Shown in pieces: positions 28,108-37,720 of a stretch of DNA of 47,225 bases (position 1 is its first letter; every line of letters begins with the position of its first letter). The DNA comes from Pirellulaceae bacterium. GTDB taxonomy: Bacteria > Planctomycetota > Planctomycetia > Pirellulales > Pirellulaceae. The stretch is taken from NCBI GenBank assembly GCA_022446825.1, contig JAKVBY010000046.1:15983-63207 (forward strand). The letters are read 5' to 3'. Below the pieces are notes generated by a model that searched no databases, was not told where the DNA came from, and saw only the letters and a list, made by a program, of their open reading frames with translations. Position numbers and translations under genes: made by a program.

Positions 28108-30887
28108 TTTTGACTCGGTCTTCCGAAGACACCGTCCATGCAAATGTACGCATAATCGTCGCTGTACTTTGGCGCGGGTTCCGTAGGGGGCCAGAAACGC
28201 TCTCGGCGAATGTTGCGGATGACGTCCCGGGCAGTTGCATCGGCATCCTGGAGATCTGCTTCGCTCCAGTCGGCAAGTGCCAGCCCGATGGCTTCATTAC
28301 TTTTGGGTAGTAGCATGTAGCCTAAGCGGATCGGATCGCAAATTCCGATTTGTCGGACGAGGTGACGATAGAGTGGTAATTGCAAATCGGTCCAGGCACC
28401 AGACTTTTTTTCACGATGATTTTTTTCGGGGTTACTTCCGGCATCGGAGGTTTTGTAGTCCAGGATTTGCCGCTCGCCTGTTTCTTCATGCACATCAATG
28501 CGATCGATGCGACCTGTTAGCAACATCTGCTGATCGTCCACTTCAAAACTAGCGGGGGAATCTGAAAACGATTGTTCTGTGTACTCAATCCGCCAGCCGA
28601 GACGTGTGCGCTCGGCCTGCCAGAGAGCAAAAGCGTGTAGTCTACGTCGCAGTTGTTCGGCCTGGATCAAAATAGCCGTGCGCAGGTGCTTGCCAAACTG
28701 TTGCCGAACACGGTCCTCCAGAAATTGATTCAAGGCAACGCGGATGTCGTCGGCGTTGTCAGAACAATTCACCTCGCTTTTTCCGAAGCGTTCAAGTACT
28801 TGATGAGCGAGGTTTCCAAAGGTGGCGCCGTCGAGTTCGGTGGCATCGTCTCGCTTGGCGCGTAGGCCAAGAATGCGTTCTAAATAAAATCGGTAGGGGC
28901 AAGAAAGATAGGATTTGAAAGAAGTGACACTCAGGCGTGTGATCGGTTCGGAGAGTGGTTGTGGCTTGGGAACCTTAAAATTGGCCTTGCTGCCTGCCGT
29001 GTGCCACTGACCTGCGAGAGGAGCTTTACCTTTGCCTAGAGATGCTTCTTGAAATAGAGTCCGTGTCCGCTCGGCGATCAATGAGGACCCGGTGGCAAAC
29101 ACCAAGCGGCTGGGTGTGAGTGGATTATCTTCCAAGTCTCGACGACCGATGATCAAGGAAGTTTTTCGCCACGTCACCAGTAGTGTTGAGACGGCATAAG
29201 CGTCGCGAGCATATCTCCTTGTGTTGTCATCAAGGCCCAGCAGGGAACGCATTTTCCCAGGCAAGAATAAGTCGGCATTGAGACTGGAGGGAACGGTGCC
29301 TTCATTAAAGTTGGTAACAATTAAGGCCGGTGCGTCATCCAGAGGCAGTTCAAGCCAGCCCACCAATTCGATGCACGAATCGGTTGCGGGAGGGGCAAGC
29401 TGTTGTGAGCGGACCTGTGAGAGGAGGAGTTGAATGGCCTCCCAGGCCGGCAGTTCAGGAATTAGTTGGTCGGGAATGCCTTTTAATTCTCTTAAGGTTT
29501 CTTGAATGATGCCGATTGATTTCCAAGCTTTTCGATCCACTTTGTTTTCGAGGTCAAAACAGCGATCGCCATAAACCTCCTGTATGAGTTTATTAATTTT
29601 TGGTTGCCACTGGAGGAGTGTTTGAGAAGGACCCACGAGAGGTGCTAGTAATTGCTTAACCAAAGCATGAACGCTGCGAAGTGATTGGCTTTTCTCGTTT
29701 GGGCCGAGCCAACCTTCGCTCCATCGAGAGGGAAGGTGACGTTGGTAATAATGGTCAAGTTCTTCAATCCACCCAGGCGGCACGTTTAATTTGAGCAACC
29801 AATCTTCAATATCCGGATGTCGCACGAAAGCCGCCAAATATGTGAAATCTTTGGATTCCAATAATTTGGCAAGGTCATGGAGAAGACGGAATACACCGGA
29901 CCGAGAAAGTGCCTCTCCGGGGCCGAAACGATTGGGCAGCTTGTGTTCGTTGAGCTGGCGCGTGAGCGATGGCACAATCCGCTCATCCGGCACACCAATG
30001 GTGATTTGCTCGGCAGAGAAGCGGCCGTCAAATTCAGCGATGCATCGTAGGACCGCTTCGGCTTGATCCTGCGGTTTCTCGGCAGATATAATCGCCTCGT
30101 CCGGGATGTTGAGCTCCACCGCTTCCCAGGATCGGGCGATTAGGCAGCCATGTGAATCAAACCGTTCAGACCAATCCTCGGGTGCGTAGATCAGGGTCGT
30201 AACTTGGTTGGCAACTTGAGTAAGCATTTGCCTGATTGCTCGGTTCAAGTCGGCCGCAGCAATGAGGACAATGGGCTGTTGCGCCGTACATTCTTGCTCT
30301 TTGATCGCCACCAGCCTGGCGGTTTGTCGATCCCAGAGTTTTAGGTTGTCGAGGGTTGCCAGGTATTTCGCTTGAATTTCGGCAAGAATTTTCCAACGGT
30401 CGGTTTCGCTAAATCCAGGGAGTGTCGCTCCCGCTTTTACGACGTCGGGAAAACCAAGGCCATCACTGGCAAGTTCTCGATGCAATGCTTGCAATACACC
30501 AGCAAAATCAAACCAGAAATGCGTATCGGTAAATTTGGGGACGGTGGCGAGAAGCAGATCTAGTTTCTTGGGGTCGACTTGCTGTAATGCGTTGGACCAT
30601 GTCAGCTTTTGCGTGAGTTCGTCTGCAAAGGGACGCTTCGCTTGGTAGAGTAGCTCAGGTAATTGCCCCACAGTTGTGATTTGTGGTGGTGTAAAAAGAA
30701 GCTCCAGAGCTGCGCATTTGTCGACGAGCAGTTCCAGTAACCGGCGCCCCGCGCGACCACCAGGAAGTACTACCGTGACACTGCCCAGATCCGCGGTGTG
30801 CTGTCGTCTGAACCGATCGATCAGATAGTCAGCTGCTTGTGTTAACGCTGGTTGGTCTAGCCCGAGGAACTTCTGTGCGATAACCAT
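28104..30887 (-). CDS. addB: AddB-like nuclease subunit (PD-(D/E)xK)
   Basis: The 927-residue protein starts with a degenerate helicase-like region (GGRAGRRLLELL near residues 44-55) lacking a full Walker A. Its C-terminus has SCPYRFYLERILG, then TGRIDRID and QILDYKTSD (D810, K812), the RecB-family nuclease signature. Family knowledge: AddB recognises Chi and cuts the other strand. Classical AddB uses four cysteines for an iron-sulfur cluster; here only the SCPYRF cysteine and one near the end (YICMD) are visible, so the cluster is probably absent. Its stop overlaps the addA start by four bases. tsaB ends 88 bases upstream on the same strand. Confidence 0.85.
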   Translation of the reverse strand: MVIAQKFLGLDQPALTQAADYLIDRFRRQHTADLGSVTVVLPGGRAGRRLLELLVDKCAALELLFTPPQITTVGQLPELLYQAKRPFADELTQKLTWSNALQQVDPKKLDLLLATVPKFTDTHFWFDFAGVLQALHRELASDGLGFPDVVKAGATLPGFSETDRWKILAEIQAKYLATLDNLKLWDRQTARLVAIKEQECTAQQPIVLIAAADLNRAIRQMLTQVANQVTTLIYAPEDWSERFDSHGCLIARSWEAVELNIPDEAIISAEKPQDQAEAVLRCIAEFDGRFSAEQITIGVPDERIVPSLTRQLNEHKLPNRFGPGEALSRSGVFRLLHDLAKLLESKDFTYLAAFVRHPDIEDWLLKLNVPPGWIEELDHYYQRHLPSRWSEGWLGPNEKSQSLRSVHALVKQLLAPLVGPSQTLLQWQPKINKLIQEVYGDRCFDLENKVDRKAWKSIGIIQETLRELKGIPDQLIPELPAWEAIQLLLSQVRSQQLAPPATDSCIELVGWLELPLDDAPALIVTNFNEGTVPSSLNADLFLPGKMRSLLGLDDNTRRYARDAYAVSTLLVTWRKTSLIIGRRDLEDNPLTPSRLVFATGSSLIAERTRTLFQEASLGKGKAPLAGQWHTAGSKANFKVPKPQPLSEPITRLSVTSFKSYLSCPYRFYLERILGLRAKRDDATELDGATFGNLAHQVLERFGKSEVNCSDNADDIRVALNQFLEDRVRQQFGKHLRTAILIQAEQLRRRLHAFALWQAERTRLGWRIEYTEQSFSDSPASFEVDDQQMLLTGRIDRIDVHEETGERQILDYKTSDAGSNPEKNHREKKSGAWTDLQLPLYRHLVRQIGICDPIRLGYMLLPKSNEAIGLALADWSEADLQDADATARDVIRNIRRERFWPPTEPAPKYSDDYAYICMDGVFGRPSQK

Positions 30888-30975
30888 GATTGCTCAAGTG
30901 GGTGTTTCAACTCATCTTACAAGACCGTTTTCTTACTTCAATGCGTGGTGAAGTGGCAATCTATGGAAGAGGTTT

Positions 30976-31647
30976 TTACGACACCTTTTCTTCGGCAGCA
31001 CTTTTACGAAAATATTGGGGTACGAGTTGCCATAGGTCATCCCGTTTGCCCGTTGCAAAGACAACGTTGGCCAAGCGGGCAACGGTGTCTGCACGTGGCG
31101 TCCAAAATGTATGCTCAGCGACTTTAATAGTAGCAGGGAGGCGATCGCGGATGCATTTAACACCTGGTCCCGTGAGCAAGTGTTGTGGGGCGAGGGAGTC
31201 GAGGAAGGGGACCTGATCCGTGATCTTTGTCTGCGACAAGCGGTCAAGTTTGTTGTTGGCGGAACGTTGGAAAGAGGCCGAAAAGAGTTGCTGGCGCTGT
31301 GCATCCATGAGAGCGACGACATGGCTGCTGTCGCTTGGACTTTGTAGAGCAATGACTTCTAACGAGTCTAGCCCGAGGATTTCGGCGTTGGTTGCATAGG
31401 CGAGCATTTTGGCTGTGGTCACGCCGATTCGAAGGCCGGTGAAGGACCCGGGCCCGCTGCTTAGCGCAATTAAGTCAAGGCTTTTGGGTGACCAATCCAA
31501 AAGTTGGAGGCTGTTTTTAATGGCCGGCGCCAGCGACTGTGCCGTTCGTTGCTTTGGTTCGAGCGTTGTCAGGGATACGACATTTTCTCCGTCGCTCAGG
31601 GCGAGCGAGCTTTGGAGGGTTGATGTTTCCAGAGCGAGAATGCGCAT
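30976..31647 (-). CDS. tsaB: TsaB, tRNA t6A-synthesis subunit
   Basis: The 223-residue protein opens with ILALETSTLQSSLAL and contains SSGPGSFTGLRIGVTTAK, the ASKHA-fold signatures of TsaB. Family knowledge: TsaB (YeaZ) is an inactive paralog of TsaD. It forms the TsaBD(E) complex that adds threonylcarbamoyl to A37 of ANN-decoding tRNAs and is usually essential. The length fits the family. A GTG precedes the ATG by one codon (31650); ATG 31647 is chosen. It is divergent from the metallophosphoesterases and lies upstream of addB. No tsaD or tsaE is in the window. It is probably cytoplasmic. Confidence 0.92.
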   Translation of the reverse strand: MRILALETSTLQSSLALSDGENVVSLTTLEPKQRTAQSLAPAIKNSLQLLDWSPKSLDLIALSSGPGSFTGLRIGVTTAKMLAYATNAEILGLDSLEVIALQSPSDSSHVVALMDAQRQQLFSASFQRSANNKLDRLSQTKITDQVPFLDSLAPQHLLTGPGVKCIRDRLPATIKVAEHTFWTPRADTVARLANVVFATGKRDDLWQLVPQYFRKSAAEEKVS

Positions 31648-31885
31648 CACATCGGCCCATTTTCTGGATTACTGGTGACGGTCGACAAAAATTTATTGGT
31701 CGTGGGCATAGCGACTTTTCTGATTGGCAGTCTAGGGGGTTATTGAATCGGTTTGGTTATCCAGGCTAAACTACTAGACAGCCGAGGTCGGGAGTAGGCG
31801 GGGCCACGAATCTCCTGACAGCTTAACGGGAATAGGCCATTGACGAAATCCTCAGGCAAGTGTGACGTTGGAAAGGTAGCCGCAC

Positions 31886-32641
31886 GTGAGACGAGCGCTA
31901 ATTAGCGACATTCACGCCAACGTCGAAGCATTAAACGCGGTTTTGGCCGACATTCGTGCGCAGGATGTCAGTGAAATCTATTGTCTTGGTGACATTGTGG
32001 GTTATGGGCCTAACCCCTGTGAGTGTTTAGACATGGTCATGGACAGTTGTGCTTTGACGATTCTTGGTAATCACGATCAGGCAACGCTTTTCGATCCCGA
32101 CGGCTTTAATCCCGTCGCCTTGCAAGCGGTCTATTGGACGCGGGACCAACTAGAAATGACGGGGACGCCTGCTGCGATCAACCGTCGTTGGGATTTTCTA
32201 GGCGAATTGCCTCGTCTGCATTCTCAAGATGATTGGTTGTTTGTCCACGGTTCGCCTCGTGACCCAACGAATGAGTATATTTTTCCTGAGGACGTTTATA
32301 ACCAGAGAAAAATGGAGTCGTTGTTTGAACGGGTGACTAAATATTGTTTTCAGGGTCACACTCATATTCCTGGTGTTTTTACTGCAACGCATGAGTTTAT
32401 CACACCGGAAGAGACAGACAGCGTCTATCGATTGATTGGTGAAAAGACGATGTTTAATGTTGGTTCAGTCGGCCAACCTCGTGACAATGATCCACGAGCA
32501 TGTTATGTCATTTTGGATGAAGCTTCGGAACTGGTTACCTACCGACGCGTAGATTACGGTTTTGAAGAAACGGCTGAAAAGATCTATGGAATTCCTCCTT
32601 TAGACAACATGCTTGGTGACCGGCTTCGGACAGGGCGGTGA
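31886..32641 (+). CDS. calcineurin-like metallophosphoesterase, copy 1
   Basis: The 251-residue protein is one of two tandem paralogs. All metallophosphoesterase motifs are visible: [10 protein letters not shown] near the N-terminus (D-x-H), [12 protein letters not shown] (GD), LGNHDQ (GNHD), FVHGSP and FQGHTHIPG (GHTH), ending with [10 protein letters not shown]. Family knowledge: two metal ions catalyse phosphoester hydrolysis; YfcE-type members show only general phosphodiesterase activity in vitro, so the substrate is unknown. The start is GTG, preceded by GGAAAGG. It lies 235 bases from the divergent tsaB. The second copy starts 184 bases after its stop. It has no signal peptide, so it should act in the cytoplasm. 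Confidence 0.88.
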   Translation: MRRALISDIHANVEALNAVLADIRAQDVSEIYCLGDIVGYGPNPCECLDMVMDSCALTILGNHDQATLFDPDGFNPVALQAVYWTRDQLEMTGTPAAINRRWDFLGELPRLHSQDDWLFVHGSPRDPTNEYIFPEDVYNQRKMESLFERVTKYCFQGHTHIPGVFTATHEFITPEETDSVYRLIGEKTMFNVGSVGQPRDNDPRACYVILDEASELVTYRRVDYGFEETAEKIYGIPPLDNMLGDRLRTGR

Positions 32642-32825
32642 TTTCAGCTTGCCTTGCCCCTGCTTGCTTGCCTTGACCCTGGGTTGTGCGATTCTTACAC
32701 TTCGTCCAGCCAAGGAGTTTGTTTCCTCTTGGAGAGTCTACGCAGACTCTTTATGAAACAACGTCATGAAGATTTTCGACAACCGTCATTGAGATATTTC
32801 CGCGATCGTTTTCAGGGTTTTCTTC

Positions 32826-33575
32826 GTGCGACGAGCTATTATCAGTGATATTCATGGAAACCTTGAAGCGCTCAAGTCTGTTCTGGACGACATTTCAAGT
32901 CAGAACATCGATGAGCTTTACTGCCTTGGCGACATCATTGGTTATGGTCCGAATCCATGCGAATGCATTGATTTAATCATGGATTGTGACGTTTGTATTC
33001 TTGGCAACCATGATCAGGGTGCAATCTTTGACCCGGAAGGATTTAGTGCCGGTGCCGAACAGGCGATTTTCTGGACCAGGAAGCAATTAGAAACCGCTGA
33101 CAATTCGGATGGCGGCAACCTTAAACGTTGGGATTTCTTGCTAGAACTCGATCGTAATCATCGTGACGGTGAAATGCTTTATGTTCATGGATCGGCACGA
33201 AATCCTTTGAGCGAATATGTATTTCCTGAGGATATCTACAACGTCAAAAAGATGGAACGCATATTTGCGGTGGTACAGAAATATTGTTTTCAGGGACATA
33301 CGCATGTGCCAGGTATTTTTACTGAAGACAATCGGTTTCTTTCTCCGCAAGAGGTAGGATTTAATTTCCAACTTCTGGACAGCAAGACGTTGATCAATGT
33401 GGGAAGTGTTGGGCAGCCCCGTGACACGGACACGCGATCCTGTTACGTCGTCGTGGAGGATCGGATGGTGGAGTTTCGTCGTGTCCCTTACCCCCTAGAA
33501 ACAACAGTCGAAAAGGTTTACGCCATCCCCGAGCTAAACAATTTTCTTGGGGATCGCCTGCGCGAAGGAAGGTAA
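32826..33575 (+). CDS. calcineurin-like metallophosphoesterase, copy 2
   Basis: The 249-residue paralog of the preceding gene keeps every metal motif: [43 protein letters not shown] and [10 protein letters not shown]. Differences cluster in the middle (around residues 75-110) and the C-terminal third, suggesting a shifted substrate preference. It also starts with GTG. Both copies end with GDRLR-x-GR. The arrangement points to tandem duplication followed by divergence. The gap between copies contains two near-copies of a 15-base sequence (32647-32661 and 32666-32680). Function beyond phosphoester hydrolysis cannot be assigned. The yidC operon follows 275 bases later. Confidence 0.88.
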   Translation: MRRAIISDIHGNLEALKSVLDDISSQNIDELYCLGDIIGYGPNPCECIDLIMDCDVCILGNHDQGAIFDPEGFSAGAEQAIFWTRKQLETADNSDGGNLKRWDFLLELDRNHRDGEMLYVHGSARNPLSEYVFPEDIYNVKKMERIFAVVQKYCFQGHTHVPGIFTEDNRFLSPQEVGFNFQLLDSKTLINVGSVGQPRDTDTRSCYVVVEDRMVEFRRVPYPLETTVEKVYAIPELNNFLGDRLREGR

Positions 33576-33850
33576 ACTCAAACAAGCATTGAATCCAAGA
33601 ACGAATGACGTGTAGTTCATTAATATGGAGTTCTTGCTGGTTGTGTTCCGTTTGGATGCAATGGTGGGATACACCGATTTGATTGTCGTTTCCCCGTCTT
33701 ATCCGGTAAGGCGGATTGCTTTATGATGTTGTTCAGAAAAGGTATTATTCCCAACCAACCTTGCCCTGCGTAGCTTGCCGAAGCTGTTTTCTGTGCACTA
33801 TTTGGGCAAATGTCCTTTTGTTTCATCCCTCGAACAAGGTGCCACTCGCC

Positions 33851-36316
33851 GTGGAAAAACGATTTGTCGGTTTCTTGGTGTTGTCGGTCCTTATCATGTG
33901 GGGATTTTTTCTCGCGCAGCAAGTTTTCAACCCGCAGCCCGCCGAAAAACCTGCTGAAGGCCTAGCCGCCGGTGACCCCGAGTCCTCAGGCACACCGGAT
34001 GCCGAGGAGGCAGAGATTGGTTCCCTGGAGGGGATGGGCGAAGAAGGTGAAACTGCGGATGACTCTGAAGCAGAGGACAACCAGCTGGACCCCGAGACGC
34101 TCACTGCGACGGTTGAGCCACAAAAGTGGATCACGCTGGGCTCGGCGAAGGAAGAAAGTGATTACCGTTTGTTAGTGCTCCTCAATAATCGTGGGGCCGC
34201 GATCGAGCGTATCGAGTTGACCGAACGCCGGTCAAACGGGGCGTTTCGCTATGGCAATCTCGAAGAAACAAGCGGCTATCTCGGTGTCCTTGCCGTTTCA
34301 TACAACACTGCAGGGCAAGCTGTTGTCGGGGCAGTTGGTCCTGGCACCCCCGCCGCCCTCGCAGTGCCCAATGCGACGAATCTTGCACCAGGGTTGCAAG
34401 CAGGAGACGTTGTGGAGGCAATCGATGAAATTGCAGTGGGCCAAGCCGCGCCGATGGAAGATTTGCTGCGTGACCGGCTGCCAGGGCAAACGATCCAACT
34501 TAAGGTACTTCGCGCGAAAGCGGATGATGTGGTTTCGCATGTTTTTTCTGCGACACTGACCGAACGTCCTCTAGCTTTGGTGCGTCCGGATTTAGTGGCA
34601 GAGTCGACCGTCTCATCAGAAGCTGATGAAGTGCTGCTGTCTTGTCTCATGTCGCTGCGCGGTGAGGCCTCGAAAGTGACCCAGATCGCTGCAGAAGATG
34701 TTTTACACCGTCGTCGCTGGGAAGTGCATAACCTTGATGAAGACCCATCCGGTGTGGAATTCAAAACAACCCTTTCGGGAAACGACTTAACACTCTTGGG
34801 GCTCGAGAGTCCTCTTGAGGTTACCAAGCGATTTCACTTGCGGCCTGTGCCATCTGATTTGAACCAAGCCGATGCTTATCTTGCTTATCAGCTTGATTTA
34901 GAGGTGGAGTTCAAGAATCTTGGTGCGAAGCCACAGGAAATCGTATATCAATTGAATGGAGTGGGCGGGTTACCACTTGAAGGCGCCTGGTATTCCTACA
35001 AAATTCATACTGGATGGTTTAAGTCTGCTGGAAACCGTGACGTTGTGTGGTCATCTCCGGGGCAGGGGTTTCGGATGCTTGACGCCACCCAAATTAATCG
35101 TAACGTCGCCGAAGAAGCCTCCAGCGATAATGTAATTTCCGACGCAGCGCAACCAATCTCTCTTGATTATGTGGGCGTCGAAACGAAGTATTTCATGTCC
35201 GCCTTTATGTCGGCTGAAGAATCTGAAAATGCAGCGCTGACTTGGGCAAAAGTAAACGCCGTTCCGCGAGGCACTTACACGAAACTTGCTAAACGCACAT
35301 TGCGAAATACGGATGTTTCGGTCGAGTTGATCAGCAAGCCCCTCTTACTCAAACCGCAGGCGTCCACCGCGCGCCGTCTGAAGCTATTTGCCGGCCCGAA
35401 ATCACGAGATCTATTAAGTCGGCATGGGCTTGATGACTCGATCTATTATGGCTGGCCTATTTTTGCCCTCTTTGCGGGGCTACTCACAAAAATTTTGCAC
35501 GGTTTTCATTGGATTGTAGGGAATTATGGCATTGCCATCATCATGCTGACGGTTCTTGTGCGTGGCATGATGTTTCCCCTCAGTCGGAAGGCGGCCAAGA
35601 ATGCTGCTCGGATGCAGGAATTGGCGCCAGAGATCAAGGCCGTTTCGGAACGACACAAGAACGACATGGAAAAACGTAACAAAGCAATGATGGAGTTGTA
35701 TGCCAAGCACAACTTTCATCCGTTGAGCGGCTGTCTCCCCATGTTTCTGCAGTTACCCGTTTTTATCGGACTTTATAAGGCTTTGGCAGTAGATATCGAA
35801 TTGCGAGAAGCCCCTCTCATTCCAGGCATTGAATGGTGCTCTAATTTGGCTGCGCCTGACATGCTGGCCCGTTGGGATAGCTGGATGCCTAGTTTCATCG
35901 GTGGAGAGAGCACGGGATGGCTGGGACCGTACTTTAATTTTTTACCAGTGATTACGATTGTGTTGTTTATCCTCCAGCAGAAACTCTTCACGCCCCCGCC
36001 GACCGATGACCAGCAGAAGATGCAACAGCAGATCATGAAATTCATGATGGTTTTCATGGGCGTTTTGTTCTTCAAGGTACCCTCGGGGCTCTGTCTTTAC
36101 TTCATCGCTTCGAGTACTTGGGGAATCGCAGAACGCTTGATGCTGCCCAAACCGACCCCAGGGAAAGTCAAAGAAGCTTCCACTAAAAGTTCTGCTACTT
36201 CGAGCAAACCGAGTTTGGTTGAGCGTTTGACCAATAAAGTGGAGCAGATGCAAAAACAATCGAAAGCATCAAAGCCAACGCAGAGAAAAAAAGATCGCCG
36301 CAAAAACCGTCGGTGA
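33851..36316 (+). CDS. yidC: YidC/Oxa1 membrane insertase with PDZ-like insertion
   Basis: The protein is 821 residues; Gram-negative YidC is usually nearer 550. The GTG start at 33851 has AAGGTG nine bases before it and makes the first TM (about 5-23) N-terminal; the open frame upstream adds an unlikely 45 residues. A Glu/Asp-rich linker (about 40-85) leads to the periplasmic domain. A PDZ-like segment lies at about 143-225, with VGPGTPAAL and GLQAGDVVEAIDEIAV. The C-terminal insertase core has the conserved arginine (VLVRGMMFPLS) and the TM segments; the tail is strongly basic, as in ribosome-binding YidC. Family knowledge: YidC inserts and folds inner-membrane proteins with or without SecYEG. 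mnmE follows 30 bases downstream. Confidence 0.92.
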   Translation: MEKRFVGFLVLSVLIMWGFFLAQQVFNPQPAEKPAEGLAAGDPESSGTPDAEEAEIGSLEGMGEEGETADDSEAEDNQLDPETLTATVEPQKWITLGSAKEESDYRLLVLLNNRGAAIERIELTERRSNGAFRYGNLEETSGYLGVLAVSYNTAGQAVVGAVGPGTPAALAVPNATNLAPGLQAGDVVEAIDEIAVGQAAPMEDLLRDRLPGQTIQLKVLRAKADDVVSHVFSATLTERPLALVRPDLVAESTVSSEADEVLLSCLMSLRGEASKVTQIAAEDVLHRRRWEVHNLDEDPSGVEFKTTLSGNDLTLLGLESPLEVTKRFHLRPVPSDLNQADAYLAYQLDLEVEFKNLGAKPQEIVYQLNGVGGLPLEGAWYSYKIHTGWFKSAGNRDVVWSSPGQGFRMLDATQINRNVAEEASSDNVISDAAQPISLDYVGVETKYFMSAFMSAEESENAALTWAKVNAVPRGTYTKLAKRTLRNTDVSVELISKPLLLKPQASTARRLKLFAGPKSRDLLSRHGLDDSIYYGWPIFALFAGLLTKILHGFHWIVGNYGIAIIMLTVLVRGMMFPLSRKAAKNAARMQELAPEIKAVSERHKNDMEKRNKAMMELYAKHNFHPLSGCLPMFLQLPVFIGLYKALAVDIELREAPLIPGIEWCSNLAAPDMLARWDSWMPSFIGGESTGWLGPYFNFLPVITIVLFILQQKLFTPPPTDDQQKMQQQIMKFMMVFMGVLFFKVPSGLCLYFIASSTWGIAERLMLPKPTPGKVKEASTKSSATSSKPSLVERLTNKVEQMQKQSKASKPTQRKKDRRKNRR

Positions 36317-36346
36317 TGACGCATTCTTGATTTCGGAATGATAGCC

Positions 36347-37717
36347 ATGTCGTATTTTGTCGACGATACGATCGTTGCTATCGCTTCTGCTCCAGGCGGA
36401 GCGCTGCAAGGGATTTTACGTCTGAGCGGTCCCCAGGTAGTATCCATTTTGGAGGCTTGTTTCGTTGGCGATTGCGATGCGCGACTTTCTGAAACACGTT
36501 TGCCACAGTCGATTGCTGGCAACCTGCACGGTGTGGATGATTTTGGCCTGATCCCGTGTGCCCTCTACCTATGGACAACTTCGCGAAGTTACACTCGGCA
36601 GCCAACTGCTGAGATCCATACCATCGGTTCGCCGCCAATGTTGGATGCCTGTCTGAGTCGAATTTGTGACTGTGGTGCCCGCTTGGCCGAATCGGGAGAA
36701 TTTACATTGCGGGCGTTTCTTGCTGGTCGCATCGATCTAACTCAAGCAGAAGCCGTACTTGGTGTGATTGATGCAGAATCCGACGCGCAGCTGGAAACGG
36801 CATTGACGCAACTCGCTGGTGGAGTCGCAACGCAATTAACGGAGGTTCGCGACGAGATTCTTGACTTGCTTGCGGAGCTCGAGGCCGGGTTAGATTTTGT
36901 AGAGGAAGACATTGAGTTTATTTCTCGAGAAGCACTTGAAGAAAGGTTGTTGCACGCGCAAGAAAAAACTGAAATGGTTTTGGACCAGGTGCGAACTCGT
37001 GCGCAACCTCGAGCGGACTACCGTGTTGTCTTGCGTGGTGCTCCGAATGTTGGCAAAAGCAGTTTGTTGAATGCGCTGTCGAATCAGAATGCGGCGATTG
37101 TTTCCAACGAACGTGGTACCACCCGGGACTTTGTGACAACGGAACTTTCACTGAATGGTCTAGAATGCACCTTGGTAGACACTGCTGGCGTGTCCTTAGG
37201 ATTGGCAGGTCTCAGCCCTGAAGTGGTTGCGCAACAAGTGACCGAGGCTCAGATCGCCCAGGCAGATTTACAACTTTTTTGTGTCGATTCGACCCGCAGC
37301 CTCAGTCGCTGGGAAACAATTGAGATCGATCGGCTAACAGCCGATCGAGGGCTCGTTGTGGCCACTAAGGTCGACGAGCTATCGGTGGATTTTTTCAGTG
37401 GGAACAAGGTGATTTACACCAGCAGTAAAACATTAGAAGGTCTTGACACGCTCCGCGCTGAAATTGCCACAGCACTCTCCAGCGATGTGGTTGGTTCCGG
37501 TGTGGTTGCCAGCACTGGAGTGCGCTGTCACGAGAGTCTGCGAGTTGCTGCGAAATGCATTGCTCGTAGTCGTTGTGTGAATGCAGAATCATTGGGCGAA
37601 GAACTCATAGCGGCAGATCTTCATGCAGCTTTAGAAGAGTTAGGGAAAGTCGTTGGAGTGATTTATACAGACGACATCTTGGATCGAATTTTTAGCCGAT
37701 TTTGTATTGGTAAATAG
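36347..37717 (+). CDS. mnmE: tRNA modification GTPase MnmE (TrmE)
   Basis: The 456-residue protein has the N-terminal folate-binding domain (VDDTIVAIASAPGGA), a helical domain with the G domain inserted, and the C-terminal CIGK with its essential cysteine. GTPase motifs: GAPNVGKSS (G1, about 231-239), GTTRDF (G2), DTAG (G3) and TKVDEL in place of the usual NKxD (G4). Family knowledge: with MnmG it makes 5-carboxymethylaminomethyl modifications at U34 of certain tRNAs, using GTP hydrolysis. The frame also has an ATG three codons earlier (36338). It sits between yidC and the ribokinase with very small gaps (30 and 3 bases), so the three genes probably share a transcript. It is cytoplasmic. Confidence 0.95.
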   Translation: MSYFVDDTIVAIASAPGGALQGILRLSGPQVVSILEACFVGDCDARLSETRLPQSIAGNLHGVDDFGLIPCALYLWTTSRSYTRQPTAEIHTIGSPPMLDACLSRICDCGARLAESGEFTLRAFLAGRIDLTQAEAVLGVIDAESDAQLETALTQLAGGVATQLTEVRDEILDLLAELEAGLDFVEEDIEFISREALEERLLHAQEKTEMVLDQVRTRAQPRADYRVVLRGAPNVGKSSLLNALSNQNAAIVSNERGTTRDFVTTELSLNGLECTLVDTAGVSLGLAGLSPEVVAQQVTEAQIAQADLQLFCVDSTRSLSRWETIEIDRLTADRGLVVATKVDELSVDFFSGNKVIYTSSKTLEGLDTLRAEIATALSSDVVGSGVVASTGVRCHESLRVAAKCIARSRCVNAESLGEELIAADLHAALEELGKVVGVIYTDDILDRIFSRFCIGK

Positions 37718-37720
37718 CTT

